From Thiopontia sp964415865 (lineage in GTDB: Bacteria; Pseudomonadota; Gammaproteobacteria; GCF-002020875), in contig CAYQBY010000010.1 of assembly GCA_964415865.1 (NCBI GenBank), positions 1 through 44,571 of the forward strand: a DNA stretch of 44,571 bases, written 5' to 3'. The notes under the pieces were generated by a model. The model had not been told where the DNA came from. It worked only from the letters and a program-made list of their open reading frames with translations, and ran no database searches. Every line of letters begins with the position of its first letter. The first letter of the stretch is position 1. Below are positions 1 to 9,080 of the stretch, in pieces. A program made the translations under genes and the position numbers.

Positions 1-959
<959 letters not shown>

Positions 960-1113
960 AATCACTGCGGCTGCTTGTGGCAGCCAATCTTTTCTCGAAT
1001 TGTTCGTAAGCTTCGAAAAAGTCCATTTCTGTACTTTTTCTAGGGTTACTTACAACCGATATTTCTTGCTTAGCAAGATACCGATGCAAGTACCCACACA
1101 AATTATCTGACCT

Positions 1114-1128
1114 AATTTTTAAAGAGCA
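1114..1128 (-). promoter_or_regulatory. rRNA leader boxA antitermination element
   Basis: On the minus strand the leader carries TGCTCTTTAAAAATT, one base different from the E. coli rrn boxA. It is followed by a stretch very like the E. coli leader (TCAGATAATTTGTGTGGGTA). This is the NusB/NusE (S10) loading site that protects rRNA transcripts from Rho. It lies about 155 nt upstream of the mature 16S 5' end. The rest of the leader, 960-1113, holds no gene. Confidence 0.9.
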
Positions 1129-1154
1129 TTTGCACAACTCACGTCGTGCAAGGA

Positions 1155-1188
1155 GGGCGTATTCTACATCCCTCCAATCAACTGTCAA
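1155..1188 (-). promoter_or_regulatory. rrn promoter P2 (proximal)
   Basis: Reading leftward: TTGACA (1183-1188), a 16-bp spacer and TAGAAT (1161-1166), then a GC-rich discriminator ending in CCTCCTTGC. The -35 box is perfect and the -10 box near perfect. The discriminator is typical of stringently controlled stable-RNA promoters. It is one of two tandem copies. Confidence 0.85.
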
Positions 1189-1267
1189 CCACTAATTTAA
1201 ATTAATTTTTGGTGACCTTAAATCCACTACTTTTGTTGCCGTTTTCGTAGCCGACAACCCAAGCAAG

Positions 1268-1302
1268 GAGGCGCATTCTACAGCCTAAAAAGTACCTGTC
1301 AA
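1268..1302 (-). promoter_or_regulatory. rrn promoter P1 (distal)
   Basis: Reading leftward: TTGACA (1297-1302), a 16-bp spacer and TAGAAT (1275-1280), followed by GCGCCTCCTTGC. Spacing and boxes equal those of P2, and the discriminators are nearly the same. The AT-rich flank 1303-1325 could act as an UP element. The promoter sits about 30 bp after the tyrS stop codon. Confidence 0.85.
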
Positions 1303-1333
1303 TCCTTTTACAAAATAAAGTTTACTATCCCGA

Positions 1334-2533
1334 TTATTTCACAGTAATACGTGCAAATCTGCGCTTGCCAACCTGATAGACACGAGCCTCTCCTGGCATA
1401 ACCTTGAGCTTTGTATCCTCTATCTTCTCGCCATCTATCTTGACTGCTCCCTGTCGTATCATGCGTAACGCATCTGAAGTGCTTGCGGTTAAACCCGCCT
1501 CCTTCAACAAATTGGCAATAGCCAAACCATCATCTTCTGCCATTAATTCAATCTCATCCATCTCATCAGGTATGGCACCCTTGCGAAAGCGATTAATAAA
1601 GTTCTGCTCCGCCTGGTCCGCATCATTATGACTATGGAAGCGTGCCACGATCTCTTTTGCCAGCTCCACCTTGGCATCTCTTGGATTACCTCCAGCCTCG
1701 ACCGCCTGCCTGAATGCAGCCACCTCTTCCAGAGGACGAAAACTGAGTAGCTCGAAATACTTCCACATCAACTCATCCGAGACCGACATCAATTTTCCAA
1801 ACATATCATCTGGACTATCATTAACCCCCACATAATTGTTCAGTGACTTCGACATCTTCTGGATACCATCTAACCCCTCAAGAATAGGCATGGTAATAAT
1901 TGTCTGCGGAGGCTGCCCCTCCTGTTTCTGTAGCTCACGCCCCATTAATAGGTTGAACTTCTGATCAGTACCTCCAAGCTCAACATCTGCCTTCAACTCG
2001 ACAGAATCCCAGCCCTGAATTAGAGGATAGATGAACTCGTGAATTGCTATGGGCTGACCACCTTTGTAGCGTTTGTCAAAATCATCGCGCTCCAACATTC
2101 TTGCAACAGTTAATCGAGAGGCTAGCTTGATCAAGTCTGCTGCCGATTTCTCGCCCATCCATGAGGAGTTAAAAACAATAGTGGTCTTCTCTGGATCAAG
2201 AATTTTGAAAACCTGGTGCTCATAACTCTTGGCATTCTCCAGTACATCTTCACGGGTCAACGGCTTCCTGGTTACATTCTTACCAGTTGGATCACCAATC
2301 ATTCCGGTGAAGTCTCCAATAAGAAAAATGATCTCATGTCCAAGATCCTGAAACTGACGCAGTTTATTAATCAATACCGTATGTCCGAGATGGAGATCTG
2401 GTGCCGTTGGATCAAATCCAGCCTTAATGCGTAGTGGTCGCCCCTCTTTCAACTTCTCAATCAGTTCAGATTCAACCAGAATCTCCTCCGCTCCACGCTG
2501 AATCTCTTCCAATGACTCTTCTATTGATACCAT
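1334..2533 (-). CDS. tyrS: Tyrosyl-tRNA synthetase
   Basis: Charges tRNA-Tyr with tyrosine using ATP in the cytoplasm. The 399-residue protein is a class I synthetase: the HIGH motif reads HLGH (residues 48-51), KMSKS is intact (226-230), and an S4-like RNA-binding domain fills the last ~65 residues. The start is the ATG at 2533 (MVSIEESLEE). The reading frame stays open to a TTG at 2623, but those 30 codons do not look like the family. The ribosome binding site before 2533 is weak. The order tyrS then rrn, in the same direction, is also found in Pseudomonas. A possible leader ORF lies just upstream at 2559-2606. Confidence 0.97.
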   Translation of the reverse strand: MVSIEESLEEIQRGAEEILVESELIEKLKEGRPLRIKAGFDPTAPDLHLGHTVLINKLRQFQDLGHEIIFLIGDFTGMIGDPTGKNVTRKPLTREDVLENAKSYEHQVFKILDPEKTTIVFNSSWMGEKSAADLIKLASRLTVARMLERDDFDKRYKGGQPIAIHEFIYPLIQGWDSVELKADVELGGTDQKFNLLMGRELQKQEGQPPQTIITMPILEGLDGIQKMSKSLNNYVGVNDSPDDMFGKLMSVSDELMWKYFELLSFRPLEEVAAFRQAVEAGGNPRDAKVELAKEIVARFHSHNDADQAEQNFINRFRKGAIPDEMDEIELMAEDDGLAIANLLKEAGLTASTSDALRMIRQGAVKIDGEKIEDTKLKVMPGEARVYQVGKRRFARITVK

Positions 2534-2558
2534 CTTGATGTTCACTCTTAAATATTGA

Positions 2559-2606
2559 TTATTCAGTATTGAATAGATAGCCGCGAAGGGTATCACAGCC
2601 TTCCAT
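2559..2606 (-). CDS. Possible 15-codon leader ORF before tyrS
   Basis: After a consensus GGAGG site 7 nt upstream, an ATG at 2606 opens a 15-codon frame ending in TAA at 2559 (MEGCDTLRGYLFNTE). The site is stronger than the one before tyrS, which begins 25 nt further on. The peptide has only one Tyr codon, so a classical Tyr attenuator is unlikely. It may set translation of tyrS by coupling, or be chance. Confidence 0.25.
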   Translation of the reverse strand: MEGCDTLRGYLFNTE

Positions 2607-2644
2607 ATAAAAGCCTCCAACACCCACGAAAACAGCCTATAACC

Positions 2645-2674
2645 ATCATAAAACAGCTAAAACCACACAATCAA
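2645..2674 (-). promoter_or_regulatory. Putative tyrS promoter
   Basis: Reading leftward: TTGATT (2669-2674), an 18-bp spacer and TATGAT (2645-2650). It would start transcription near 2638, just ahead of the leader ORF. The rest of the AT-rich gap 2534-2799 holds nothing else that was recognised. Confidence 0.4.
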
Positions 2675-2799
2675 TAGCGTTAATTATCCATATTTATACC
2701 CCATAACCACCCAACAAAAAACACTTAAATGCTTTAAATACAACTAGTTATACAGGACGCGCCAACAAACATACCATAAAAATAATCGTTATTTAATGC

Positions 2800-2828
2800 T
2801 TGACAATGTTATTGAATATGACTATTAT
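2800..2828 (+). promoter_or_regulatory. Strong sigma-70 promoter of the secreted Gly/Asp-rich protein
   Basis: TTGACA (2800-2805), exactly 17 bp, then TATTAT (2823-2828). Transcription would begin near 2835, giving a roughly 48-nt AT-rich leader before the ATG at 2883. The near-consensus match agrees with the optimised codon use of the gene. Confidence 0.75.
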
Positions 2829-2882
2829 TGTCCCCGTAAACAGATTTTTTGTTATTTATTTTAAATTTTGATGGAGATTATC

Positions 2883-3215
2883 ATGAAAAAGATTATTGCT
2901 ACTATTGCTCTTGTTGCTGTTGCTTCTAGTGCTTCTGCTTTCTTCGGTGGAGACAACGATAACCAGTCTGGTTACGGAACTGGTTCTGCTGATGGTGCTT
3001 TCGACGGACGTGGACGTGGTGCTGGTAAGGGAAATGCTGATGCAGAGGGTAACTTCAGCATGACTATCAACGCTTCTGGTAAGGGTTCTTCTAACATGGA
3101 AGCTGATATGGACGCTGCTGAGAATGCACGTTTTGACGGTAAGAGCGACGTTCGCACTGAGTCTAGCCCTTCTTACCCATACTATGGTGCTCCTGTAGCT
3201 CCTGCTGCTCAGTAA
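2883..3215 (+). CDS. Secreted Gly/Asp/Ser-rich small protein, sulfur-globule-protein-like
   Basis: A 110-residue protein with a clear Sec signal peptide (MKKIIATIALVAVASSASA, cleavage before FFGG). The mature part is low complexity, rich in Gly, Asp, Ser, Ala and Asn, without cysteine. It has an RGRGAGKG patch and a Tyr/Pro/Ala-rich tail (SYPYYGAPVAPAAQ). This composition and tail resemble small exported proteins that coat sulfur globules in sulfur-oxidising gammaproteobacteria, but the match is by appearance only. The start is the ATG at 2883, with GGAG 9 nt upstream; the frame is open from a TTG at 2868. Codons are strongly skewed to GCT, GGT, TCT and GTT, unlike the neighbours, which suggests very high expression. 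It is monocistronic between a strong promoter and a strong terminator. Confidence 0.85.
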   Translation: MKKIIATIALVAVASSASAFFGGDNDNQSGYGTGSADGAFDGRGRGAGKGNADAEGNFSMTINASGKGSSNMEADMDAAENARFDGKSDVRTESSPSYPYYGAPVAPAAQ

Positions 3216-3234
3216 GACCTAGTCTTCTAGTTGC

Positions 3235-3274
3235 AAAAAATCCCGCACGATCTGTGATCGTGCGGGATTTTTTT
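3235..3274 (+). terminator. Intrinsic terminator after the secreted protein
   Basis: A perfect 13-bp stem (ATCCCGCACGATC with GATCGTGCGGGAT), a TGT loop, then seven Ts. A run of As precedes the stem, so it may also stop transcripts from the other strand. Confidence 0.95.
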
Positions 3275-3306
3275 ATCTCTATATCCTAGAAAAATAGTTC
3301 AATTCT

Positions 3307-3387
3307 CTACAAAGAAAGCACCATAGCTGTTGTTGCTGTCACAAAAACGACGCAAACCACCATAAACGAGACGATAAATCTATCCAA
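3307..3387 (-). CDS. Possible 26-residue membrane peptide
   Basis: In the 346-bp gap 3275-3620 the minus strand shows a Shine-Dalgarno run AGGGAGAAG (3391-3399), a TTG six bases after its GGAG core, and a 26-codon frame ending in TAG. The product has one charged patch (DR, residues 2-3) followed by a hydrophobic stretch rich in Val, Phe and Ala, as in single-span small membrane proteins. No family was recognised. It could be chance. The rest of the gap shows nothing else clear. Confidence 0.35.
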   Translation of the reverse strand: MDRFIVSFMVVCVVFVTATTAMVLSL

Positions 3388-3620
3388 AATCTTCTCCCTA
3401 ATGTCAAAGCAATAAACCCCTTAAAAGATATGGGATCAGAAGGACTCTAACGACTTTGCCACATACTGTCCAGCCCTTTACTATAGAAGATTATTGCCTT
3501 TATTTTTCAGTAAGATACTCTATTTTGGGCAGCAGATAAAATTGCTAAATGACAAAAATATCATATTCATTGATAGGTATTGGAATCAGGGCTTAAAACA
3601 GAGGTCACATTAGTAAAAAA

Positions 3621-3697
3621 TGGCGCGCCCGAAGGGATTCGAACCCCTGACTTCCACCTCCGGAGGGTGGCGCTCTATCCAGCTGAGCTACGGGCGC
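3621..3697 (-). tRNA. tRNA-Arg (anticodon CCG)
   Basis: The reverse complement folds as a full cloverleaf of 77 nt: acceptor GCGCCCG/CGGGCGC, D arm with AGCTCAGCTGGATAGAGC, anticodon stem CCACC/GGTGG around loop CTCCGGA (anticodon CCG), T arm GGGGTTCGAATCCC, discriminator G and an encoded CCA. It reads arginine CGG codons. Confidence 0.97.
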
Positions 3698-3735
3698 ATG
3701 CTCAATCTACAGGTGGTGCATTCTACTGGAAGCAG

Positions 3736-5244
3736 CTAACTATCTCGATCCATTTTTCTATATGAGAGCGCCTCAGCAAGGTGTCTCATTTCAACCCACC
3801 GATCTCCTGCAAGGTCAGCAATTGTTCTGGACACTCTTAATACCCGATGATATGCACGTGCCGACAGCCCCAGAGAGTCAATAGCATCAATCAAAAACTG
3901 TTTTTCCTCCTGACCAAGGCCACACACCTCTTCCAATTGATCTCCTTGAAGCTGATTATTAGGCACCCTTTGGCGTGTTAATTGTGTCTCTCTCGCCCTT
4001 TTAACACGATTGCGGACCTGACTACTATCCTCAACATCATCCTCCCTCTCTCCGGCCAACATCTCTGAAGGGATTCGCGCAACCTCAATCTGCAGATCAA
4101 TTCTATCCAGCAACGGGCCTGATATCTTGCCACGATAACGCTGAATTTGGTCGGGGGTACAGTGGCACTTGCCTGAACTGTCACCATGATAGCCACATGG
4201 GCACGGATTCATCGCCGCAATCAGCTGGAAACGTGCAGGAAATTCCACCTGTGCCGCGGCACGAGAGATAGTGATTTTCCCTGACTCCATTGGCTCTCTC
4301 AGTACCTCCAAAACGTGACGGGAGAACTCAGGCAACTCATCCAAAAAGAGCACTCCGTTGTGTGCAAGTGAAATCTCTCCTGGCCTGGGACGTCCGCCTC
4401 CACCCACAAGAGAGACCGCAGAGGCGGTATGGTGTGGAGCCCTGAAAGGTCTGATACCCCAACGGGACGCATCAAATTGTGGGCTGTTGATTGAATAAAT
4501 AGTGGCGCTCTCTAGTGCCTCCTGCTCACCCATTTCAGGAAGAATACCGGGCACTGTAGAAGCCAACAGCGTCTTTCCTGTGCCAGGAGGACCACTCATC
4601 AGTAAATTGTGTGAGCCCGCTGCCGCAACCTCCAGAGCCCTTCTGGCTATGTGCTGTCCGCGCACTTGTGACAAATCTGGAACCTGCAGTATCTCAACCA
4701 TTTCAACATCTGATTCAACAGGCGGCAGAGGTGTATCGTCAATAAAAAATGAGGCCACCTGCTGCAGGGTTGAGGCAGGATGAAACTGTAGTCCTGAAAC
4801 ATGTGAGGCCTCCGTCGCATTCTTTTCGGGAAGAATCAGTATACGTCCTGCGTCACGTGCCTTCAGTGCTGCAGGAAGTACGCCTCTGACCTCACGAATA
4901 GCGCCATCCAGGGCCAGCTCACCAATCAACTCGAAGGGCCGCATCTGCTCTGTTGAGATCTCTCCGGAAGCAGCGAGAACCCCCATAGCGATAGGAAGAT
5001 CAAGCCGCGCACCTGTCTTTGGCAGATCAGCTGGTGCAAGGTTAATAGTTACTCTTCTCTGTGGAATTTTAAAACCAGAACTAATAAGTGCACCACGCAC
5101 TCGATCCTTTGCCTCTCTCACTGCCGCCTCAGGCAATCCGATTATAGATATACCAGGCAACCCACTACTAAGCAGCACCTCCACAACGACCTCTGGTGCC
5201 TCAATACCAGAAATTGCACGACTATTTACCGCTGCCAATGACAC
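3736..5244 (-). CDS. comM: ComM/YifB family Mg-chelatase-like AAA+ ATPase
   Basis: 502 residues, full family length. Order of parts: an N-terminal Lon-like/ChlI domain (about 1-170), Walker A GPPGTGKT (218-225), Walker B VLFLDELPEF, a cysteine cluster NPCPCGYHGDSSGKCHC that probably binds zinc, and a C-terminal Mg-chelatase lid domain. ComM is a hexameric helicase that helps branch migration during natural transformation in Vibrio and Haemophilus, but it is widespread in non-competent bacteria, so presence alone does not show competence. It is divergent from fetA across a 41-bp gap and transcribed toward tRNA-Arg. Confidence 0.95.
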   Translation of the reverse strand: MSLAAVNSRAISGIEAPEVVVEVLLSSGLPGISIIGLPEAAVREAKDRVRGALISSGFKIPQRRVTINLAPADLPKTGARLDLPIAMGVLAASGEISTEQMRPFELIGELALDGAIREVRGVLPAALKARDAGRILILPEKNATEASHVSGLQFHPASTLQQVASFFIDDTPLPPVESDVEMVEILQVPDLSQVRGQHIARRALEVAAAGSHNLLMSGPPGTGKTLLASTVPGILPEMGEQEALESATIYSINSPQFDASRWGIRPFRAPHHTASAVSLVGGGGRPRPGEISLAHNGVLFLDELPEFSRHVLEVLREPMESGKITISRAAAQVEFPARFQLIAAMNPCPCGYHGDSSGKCHCTPDQIQRYRGKISGPLLDRIDLQIEVARIPSEMLAGEREDDVEDSSQVRNRVKRARETQLTRQRVPNNQLQGDQLEEVCGLGQEEKQFLIDAIDSLGLSARAYHRVLRVSRTIADLAGDRWVEMRHLAEALSYRKMDRDS

Positions 5245-5285
5245 AAAATGCTCCTCAGAATTTATTTTAGATACAATAACACGCC

Positions 5286-5900
5286 ATGCACGGTCTCTCT
5301 CTTAAACAACTGACAACCAGTCATATTGGTCCTATTGATCTCTCCATTGGACCAGGGCAGGCTATTGGGATCTCTGGCTCCTCAGGCTCTGGCAAGACCC
5401 TGTTGCTACGTGCTATAGCGGATCTTGATCCTCATCATGGAGAGGTGTATCTTTTTGGTAAAGCACAAACCCAGCACATCCCCAGCCATTGGAGGCAACA
5501 TGTTGCATTTTTTGCAACAGAGAGTCAGTGGTGGGGGGACCGAGTTGATGAGCACATGCCTGAATCAGCTGATCAAGACCACCTCCTGTCTCTGTGTGGC
5601 TTTGAACCAGAGACAATACACTGGTCAATTGACCGGCTCTCAAGCGGAGAAAAACAGAGGCTCGCTATTGTTCGCCAACTAGCACTATCGCCATCAGTGC
5701 TGTTGCTGGATGAACCAACCTCCAGTCTTGACAGAGAAAACGCACAACGTATTGAAGATATGCTGCTCCAATATCAACGGCAGAGGCAAGCTATTATGAT
5801 TTGGGTCAGCCATGACAGGGAACAGCTCTCAAGAGTAAGCCAACGACAATTCAGAATGAGCACTGGAACAATAGAAGAGGTATCGCAACATGCAGTCTGA
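5286..5900 (+). CDS. fetA: FetA-like ABC transporter ATP-binding protein
   Basis: 204 residues, a small ABC ATPase paired with the FetB-type membrane protein that follows. Walker A is GSSGSGKT (31-38), the signature LSSGEKQR lies at 118-125, Walker B is LLLDEP (139-144), and the switch His sits in WVSHD. FetAB (YbbL/YbbM) of E. coli is linked to iron export and oxidative-stress resistance. One oddity is the Q-loop: where E. coli FetA has CAQT, this protein reads FATE (residues 76-79), so the usual Gln appears to be Thr78. A TACAAT box (5272-5277) ends only 8 bp before the ATG, so the mRNA may be nearly leaderless. No good -35 box is visible. Confidence 0.85.
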   Translation: MHGLSLKQLTTSHIGPIDLSIGPGQAIGISGSSGSGKTLLLRAIADLDPHHGEVYLFGKAQTQHIPSHWRQHVAFFATESQWWGDRVDEHMPESADQDHLLSLCGFEPETIHWSIDRLSSGEKQRLAIVRQLALSPSVLLLDEPTSSLDRENAQRIEDMLLQYQRQRQAIMIWVSHDREQLSRVSQRQFRMSTGTIEEVSQHAV

Positions 5901-6711
5901 TGCCATACATACACTTGTGCAACTCACTCCCATTGATTTGGGTCTTGCTGCCCTGTTAATTCTGTTAGTTTCATCTATCTCATTGATCAACAAAGTAAAG
6001 ATTGAAAATAAAATTATCTTTTCAGCTCTCAGAGCCACTCTTCAGCTACTGTTTGTAGGTTTGGTTCTACAGACACTATTCAACCACAGTTCCCTGTTCT
6101 GGGTAGCAATCATGTCCATGATCATGGTTCTTCTGGCAGGCAGAGAGATTCATGTAAGGCAGCAACGAAAACTATCCGGTGGCTGGGGCTTTATGACTGG
6201 CACAATCGCAATGTTTCTATCATCCATGGTTACAGCCCTTTTTGCCCTGCTGATGATTATTGAACATGACCCCTGGTATCACCCCCAATACGCAATCCCA
6301 CTCCTTGGCATACTACTAGGCAACACCATGAACGGTATTTCTCTAGGAATGGATCGACTAACAAGCAGTGTCTGGCAGCAACGCAGAATTTTAGAGGCCC
6401 GCCTGGCTCTTGGTGAAAGTGCACAACAAGCTATTCGCAAGCTACGGGATGATGCCATTCGTACCGGAATGATTCCTATCCTGAATGCCATGGCTGCTGC
6501 CGGTATTATCAGTCTTCCAGGAATGATGACTGGGCAGATTCTTTCTGGAACTCCTCCAATAGAAGCTGTGAAATACCAGATTCTCATACTTTTTCTCATT
6601 GCTGGAGGAACGGGACTAGGAGTAATGACTGCTATTTCTGTCTCATCAAGACGTTTTTTTGACACAAGAGACCGTCTCAGAATCGAGCGCCTATCTAAAT
6701 CAATAGATTAA
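5890..6711 (+). CDS. fetB: FetB-like ABC transporter permease (UPF0014)
   Basis: 273 residues with about seven hydrophobic spans, starting inside the last codons of fetA (11-bp overlap), which implies coupled translation. Conserved family features are visible: the GNTMNGISLGMDRL segment, the amphipathic stretch LALGESAQQAIRKLRDDAIRTGMIP, and LPGMMTGQILSGTPPIEAVKYQI. The family is the permease half of the putative iron exporter FetAB. Whether iron is the substrate here is inferred from homology. Confidence 0.88.
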   Translation: MQSDAIHTLVQLTPIDLGLAALLILLVSSISLINKVKIENKIIFSALRATLQLLFVGLVLQTLFNHSSLFWVAIMSMIMVLLAGREIHVRQQRKLSGGWGFMTGTIAMFLSSMVTALFALLMIIEHDPWYHPQYAIPLLGILLGNTMNGISLGMDRLTSSVWQQRRILEARLALGESAQQAIRKLRDDAIRTGMIPILNAMAAAGIISLPGMMTGQILSGTPPIEAVKYQILILFLIAGGTGLGVMTAISVSSRRFFDTRDRLRIERLSKSID

Positions 6712-6735
6712 AATCAATCAGTTAACTGAATCAGC

Positions 6736-7311
6736 CTATTTTCTTTGAGAATTTAAGACATACTTTTTGAGAAACGACTTGTAACCAGCATTATTGAGTC
6801 GCTGCTTCTCATGATCGGCGCTTGAGAAACTCTGGAATGGTCCGACATCCACTCGGTAAAGTGCACCTTTGGCAGTTTTTACCCTATTTATTCGAACATT
6901 TCCAAACCCATTAAGGATCAACTCCGCCTTATGCTTATCAGCTGCCTCCTGGCTGCGGAAGGCACCCAACTGGATAAGGTAGTTTCCCTCTCGCACTGAT
7001 GATACTTTTTGTGCTGGCACTTTTTTTGCGTCTCTCTTCGATGAGACTCCATCTTTTTCCTTTGGCTTATCCTCTACACCGGTGTACTCCTCTTCTGGAA
7101 GCATGGAAAAGAAGTCAAAATGAAATTGGTCCTCCTGCTCCTGTTCCGTGCTCTTTACCGGTTTGCCAGACTGCTGTTTTGCTTGTTGAGACACTGGCTC
7201 TGCCGGCATCTTCAACCAGTACAGATACCCTCCAAACAATCCTGCGGCAGACAGAGCCAACAAAATAATGGCTGATCCAGAGGCTTTTCCTTTTATATTA
7301 TAGCCAGTCAT
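6736..7311 (-). CDS. SPOR-domain membrane protein (FtsN-like)
   Basis: 191 residues: short cytoplasmic N-terminus, one membrane span (about 12-33), a charged Gln/Glu/Lys-rich linker containing FDFFSMLPEEE, and a C-terminal SPOR domain (about 108-186, opening with YLIQLGAFRSQEAADKHKAEL). SPOR domains bind denuded peptidoglycan at the septum. Position directly after argS, with a 1-bp overlap, is the usual place of ftsN-type genes in gammaproteobacteria. The linker is short compared with E. coli FtsN, so it may be a divergent FtsN or another SPOR protein of the cell-division apparatus. Confidence 0.85.
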   Translation of the reverse strand: MTGYNIKGKASGSAIILLALSAAGLFGGYLYWLKMPAEPVSQQAKQQSGKPVKSTEQEQEDQFHFDFFSMLPEEEYTGVEDKPKEKDGVSSKRDAKKVPAQKVSSVREGNYLIQLGAFRSQEAADKHKAELILNGFGNVRINRVKTAKGALYRVDVGPFQSFSSADHEKQRLNNAGYKSFLKKYVLNSQRK

Positions 7312-9068
7312 TACATCTCTTCAGGTGCTGATACACCCAACAACCTCAAACCATTAACAAACACCTGTCGTGCCGCCAGTATCAAGGTGATACGTGCGTT
7401 TCTCAGTGCCTGATCCTCTACCAGAAACTGATGTGCGTTGTAGTAGGTGTGCAGATCATGCGCAAGGTCACGCAGATAGTGCGCCAATTGGTGCGGCTCA
7501 CGTTGTAGTGCAGCAGCTTCCAGCAGCTCAGGATAGCGGGCAATCCCAACCATAAGGTTTTTTTCATGTGATTCGGTTAGCAGATTAAGGTTGGACTCCC
7601 CTTCTGTCTGATCCCATGCCATCCCCTTTTCATTCATCTGTCGCATCACACTGTGAATGCGTGCATGTGCATACTGAATATAGTAAACCGGGTTCTCCGA
7701 GGATTGAGAGCGTGCCAGATCCAGATCAAAGTCCATATGCTGTTCACTTTTTCTCAATACATAAAAAAACCTTGCAGCATCATTACCTACCTCAGCCCTT
7801 AACTCCCGCAGGGTAACAAAGGAACCACTACGGGTAGACATCTGAACCTTCTCCCCACCACGATAGAGGGATGCAAACTGCACCAGTAATATCTCCAACC
7901 TGTCAGAATCCTGCCCCATCGCAGCAAGACCAGCACGTACACGCGGCACATAACCATGATGGTCTGCACCCCATATATTTATCATTCTGTCAAAACCGCG
8001 ATTCAGCTTGTTCATATGATAGGCAATATCTGATGCAAAATAGGTCTTGAGGCCATTGTCACGCACCACAACACGATCCTTTTCGTCCCCATATTTTGTG
8101 GAACGAAACCAGAGCGCACCATTCTGCTCATAGACGTCATCACTACCCTGCAGTTTCTCAATAGCCTGGTCAACCGTATTGTCATCCATCAGCGACTGTT
8201 CGGAGAACCACTCCTCATACTCCACCCCAAATTCCGCAAGGTCCTCTCTGATATCTCCCAAGATGGTGCTGACTGCTGCATGGTGAACCTGTTGATACTG
8301 CTCTTCACCCAATAAAGTACGCGCCTGAGCAATAAGGCCATCGATATGGGCCTCCTTGTCTCCTTCAGGCTCATCTGCCGGAACTCCATCCATCACCTCA
8401 TGGAGTGGATGCAGGAATAACTCCCCCTGCTCGCGATGGAGTGTTGCTGCAATATCCCATATATAGTCACCCTGATAACCATTAACAGGAAATAGTATCT
8501 CCTCACCACAAAGATCGAGGTAGCGCATCCAGACACTGGCAGTCAGAATATCCATCTGCCTACCAGCATCATTTACATAATATTCACAGTGGACCTGATA
8601 ACCAGCCGCACGCAATAGGCTGGCTGTCGCCGCACCATAAGCCGCACCACGCCCATGCCCCACATGCAGTGGACCTGTTGGATTGGCAGAGACATACTCC
8701 ATTACTACCTTCTCACTACTACCAATATTACTCTCTCCATATCTGTCACCAATACGAAGGACATCCTTGATAACCTGGCCGTAAGCAGCATCTGAGAGAT
8801 AAAAATTGATAAAGCCCGGACCTGCAATCTCTGTTTTTATCACCTGCCCAGATTCTGGAATGGCCCCTACAATTTTCTGCGCCAACTCCCGTGGGTTAGC
8901 TCTAGCCTGTTTTGCCAAAACCATAGCTGTATTGGTAGCAAAATCACCATGGCTTTGGTCTCTTGTGCGCTCAATCAATACCTCTGGATCACTATTCAGC
9001 GTAATGACACCCTCTTCACGAAGGTGGTCCAGTGCAGATTCGACAAGTTGTTTGAGTTGCTGTTTCAC
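7311..9068 (-). CDS. argS: Arginyl-tRNA synthetase
   Basis: 585 residues, class I synthetase charging tRNA-Arg. An N-terminal Add1 domain (about 1-110) leads to the HIGH-type motif HVGHGRG (135-141, preceded by SANPTGPL). Next come the Rossmann-fold core with EYYVNDAGRQMD and a C-terminal DALR anticodon-binding domain (about 460-585). The canonical KMSKS is replaced by KVQMSTRSG, as is usual in ArgRS. The gene overlaps the downstream SPOR gene by one base. It is on the same strand as the DJ-1 gene 12 bp upstream. Confidence 0.97.
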   Translation of the reverse strand: MKQQLKQLVESALDHLREEGVITLNSDPEVLIERTRDQSHGDFATNTAMVLAKQARANPRELAQKIVGAIPESGQVIKTEIAGPGFINFYLSDAAYGQVIKDVLRIGDRYGESNIGSSEKVVMEYVSANPTGPLHVGHGRGAAYGAATASLLRAAGYQVHCEYYVNDAGRQMDILTASVWMRYLDLCGEEILFPVNGYQGDYIWDIAATLHREQGELFLHPLHEVMDGVPADEPEGDKEAHIDGLIAQARTLLGEEQYQQVHHAAVSTILGDIREDLAEFGVEYEEWFSEQSLMDDNTVDQAIEKLQGSDDVYEQNGALWFRSTKYGDEKDRVVVRDNGLKTYFASDIAYHMNKLNRGFDRMINIWGADHHGYVPRVRAGLAAMGQDSDRLEILLVQFASLYRGGEKVQMSTRSGSFVTLRELRAEVGNDAARFFYVLRKSEQHMDFDLDLARSQSSENPVYYIQYAHARIHSVMRQMNEKGMAWDQTEGESNLNLLTESHEKNLMVGIARYPELLEAAALQREPHQLAHYLRDLAHDLHTYYNAHQFLVEDQALRNARITLILAARQVFVNGLRLLGVSAPEEM

Positions 9069-9080
9069 TAGCGCTCCATT

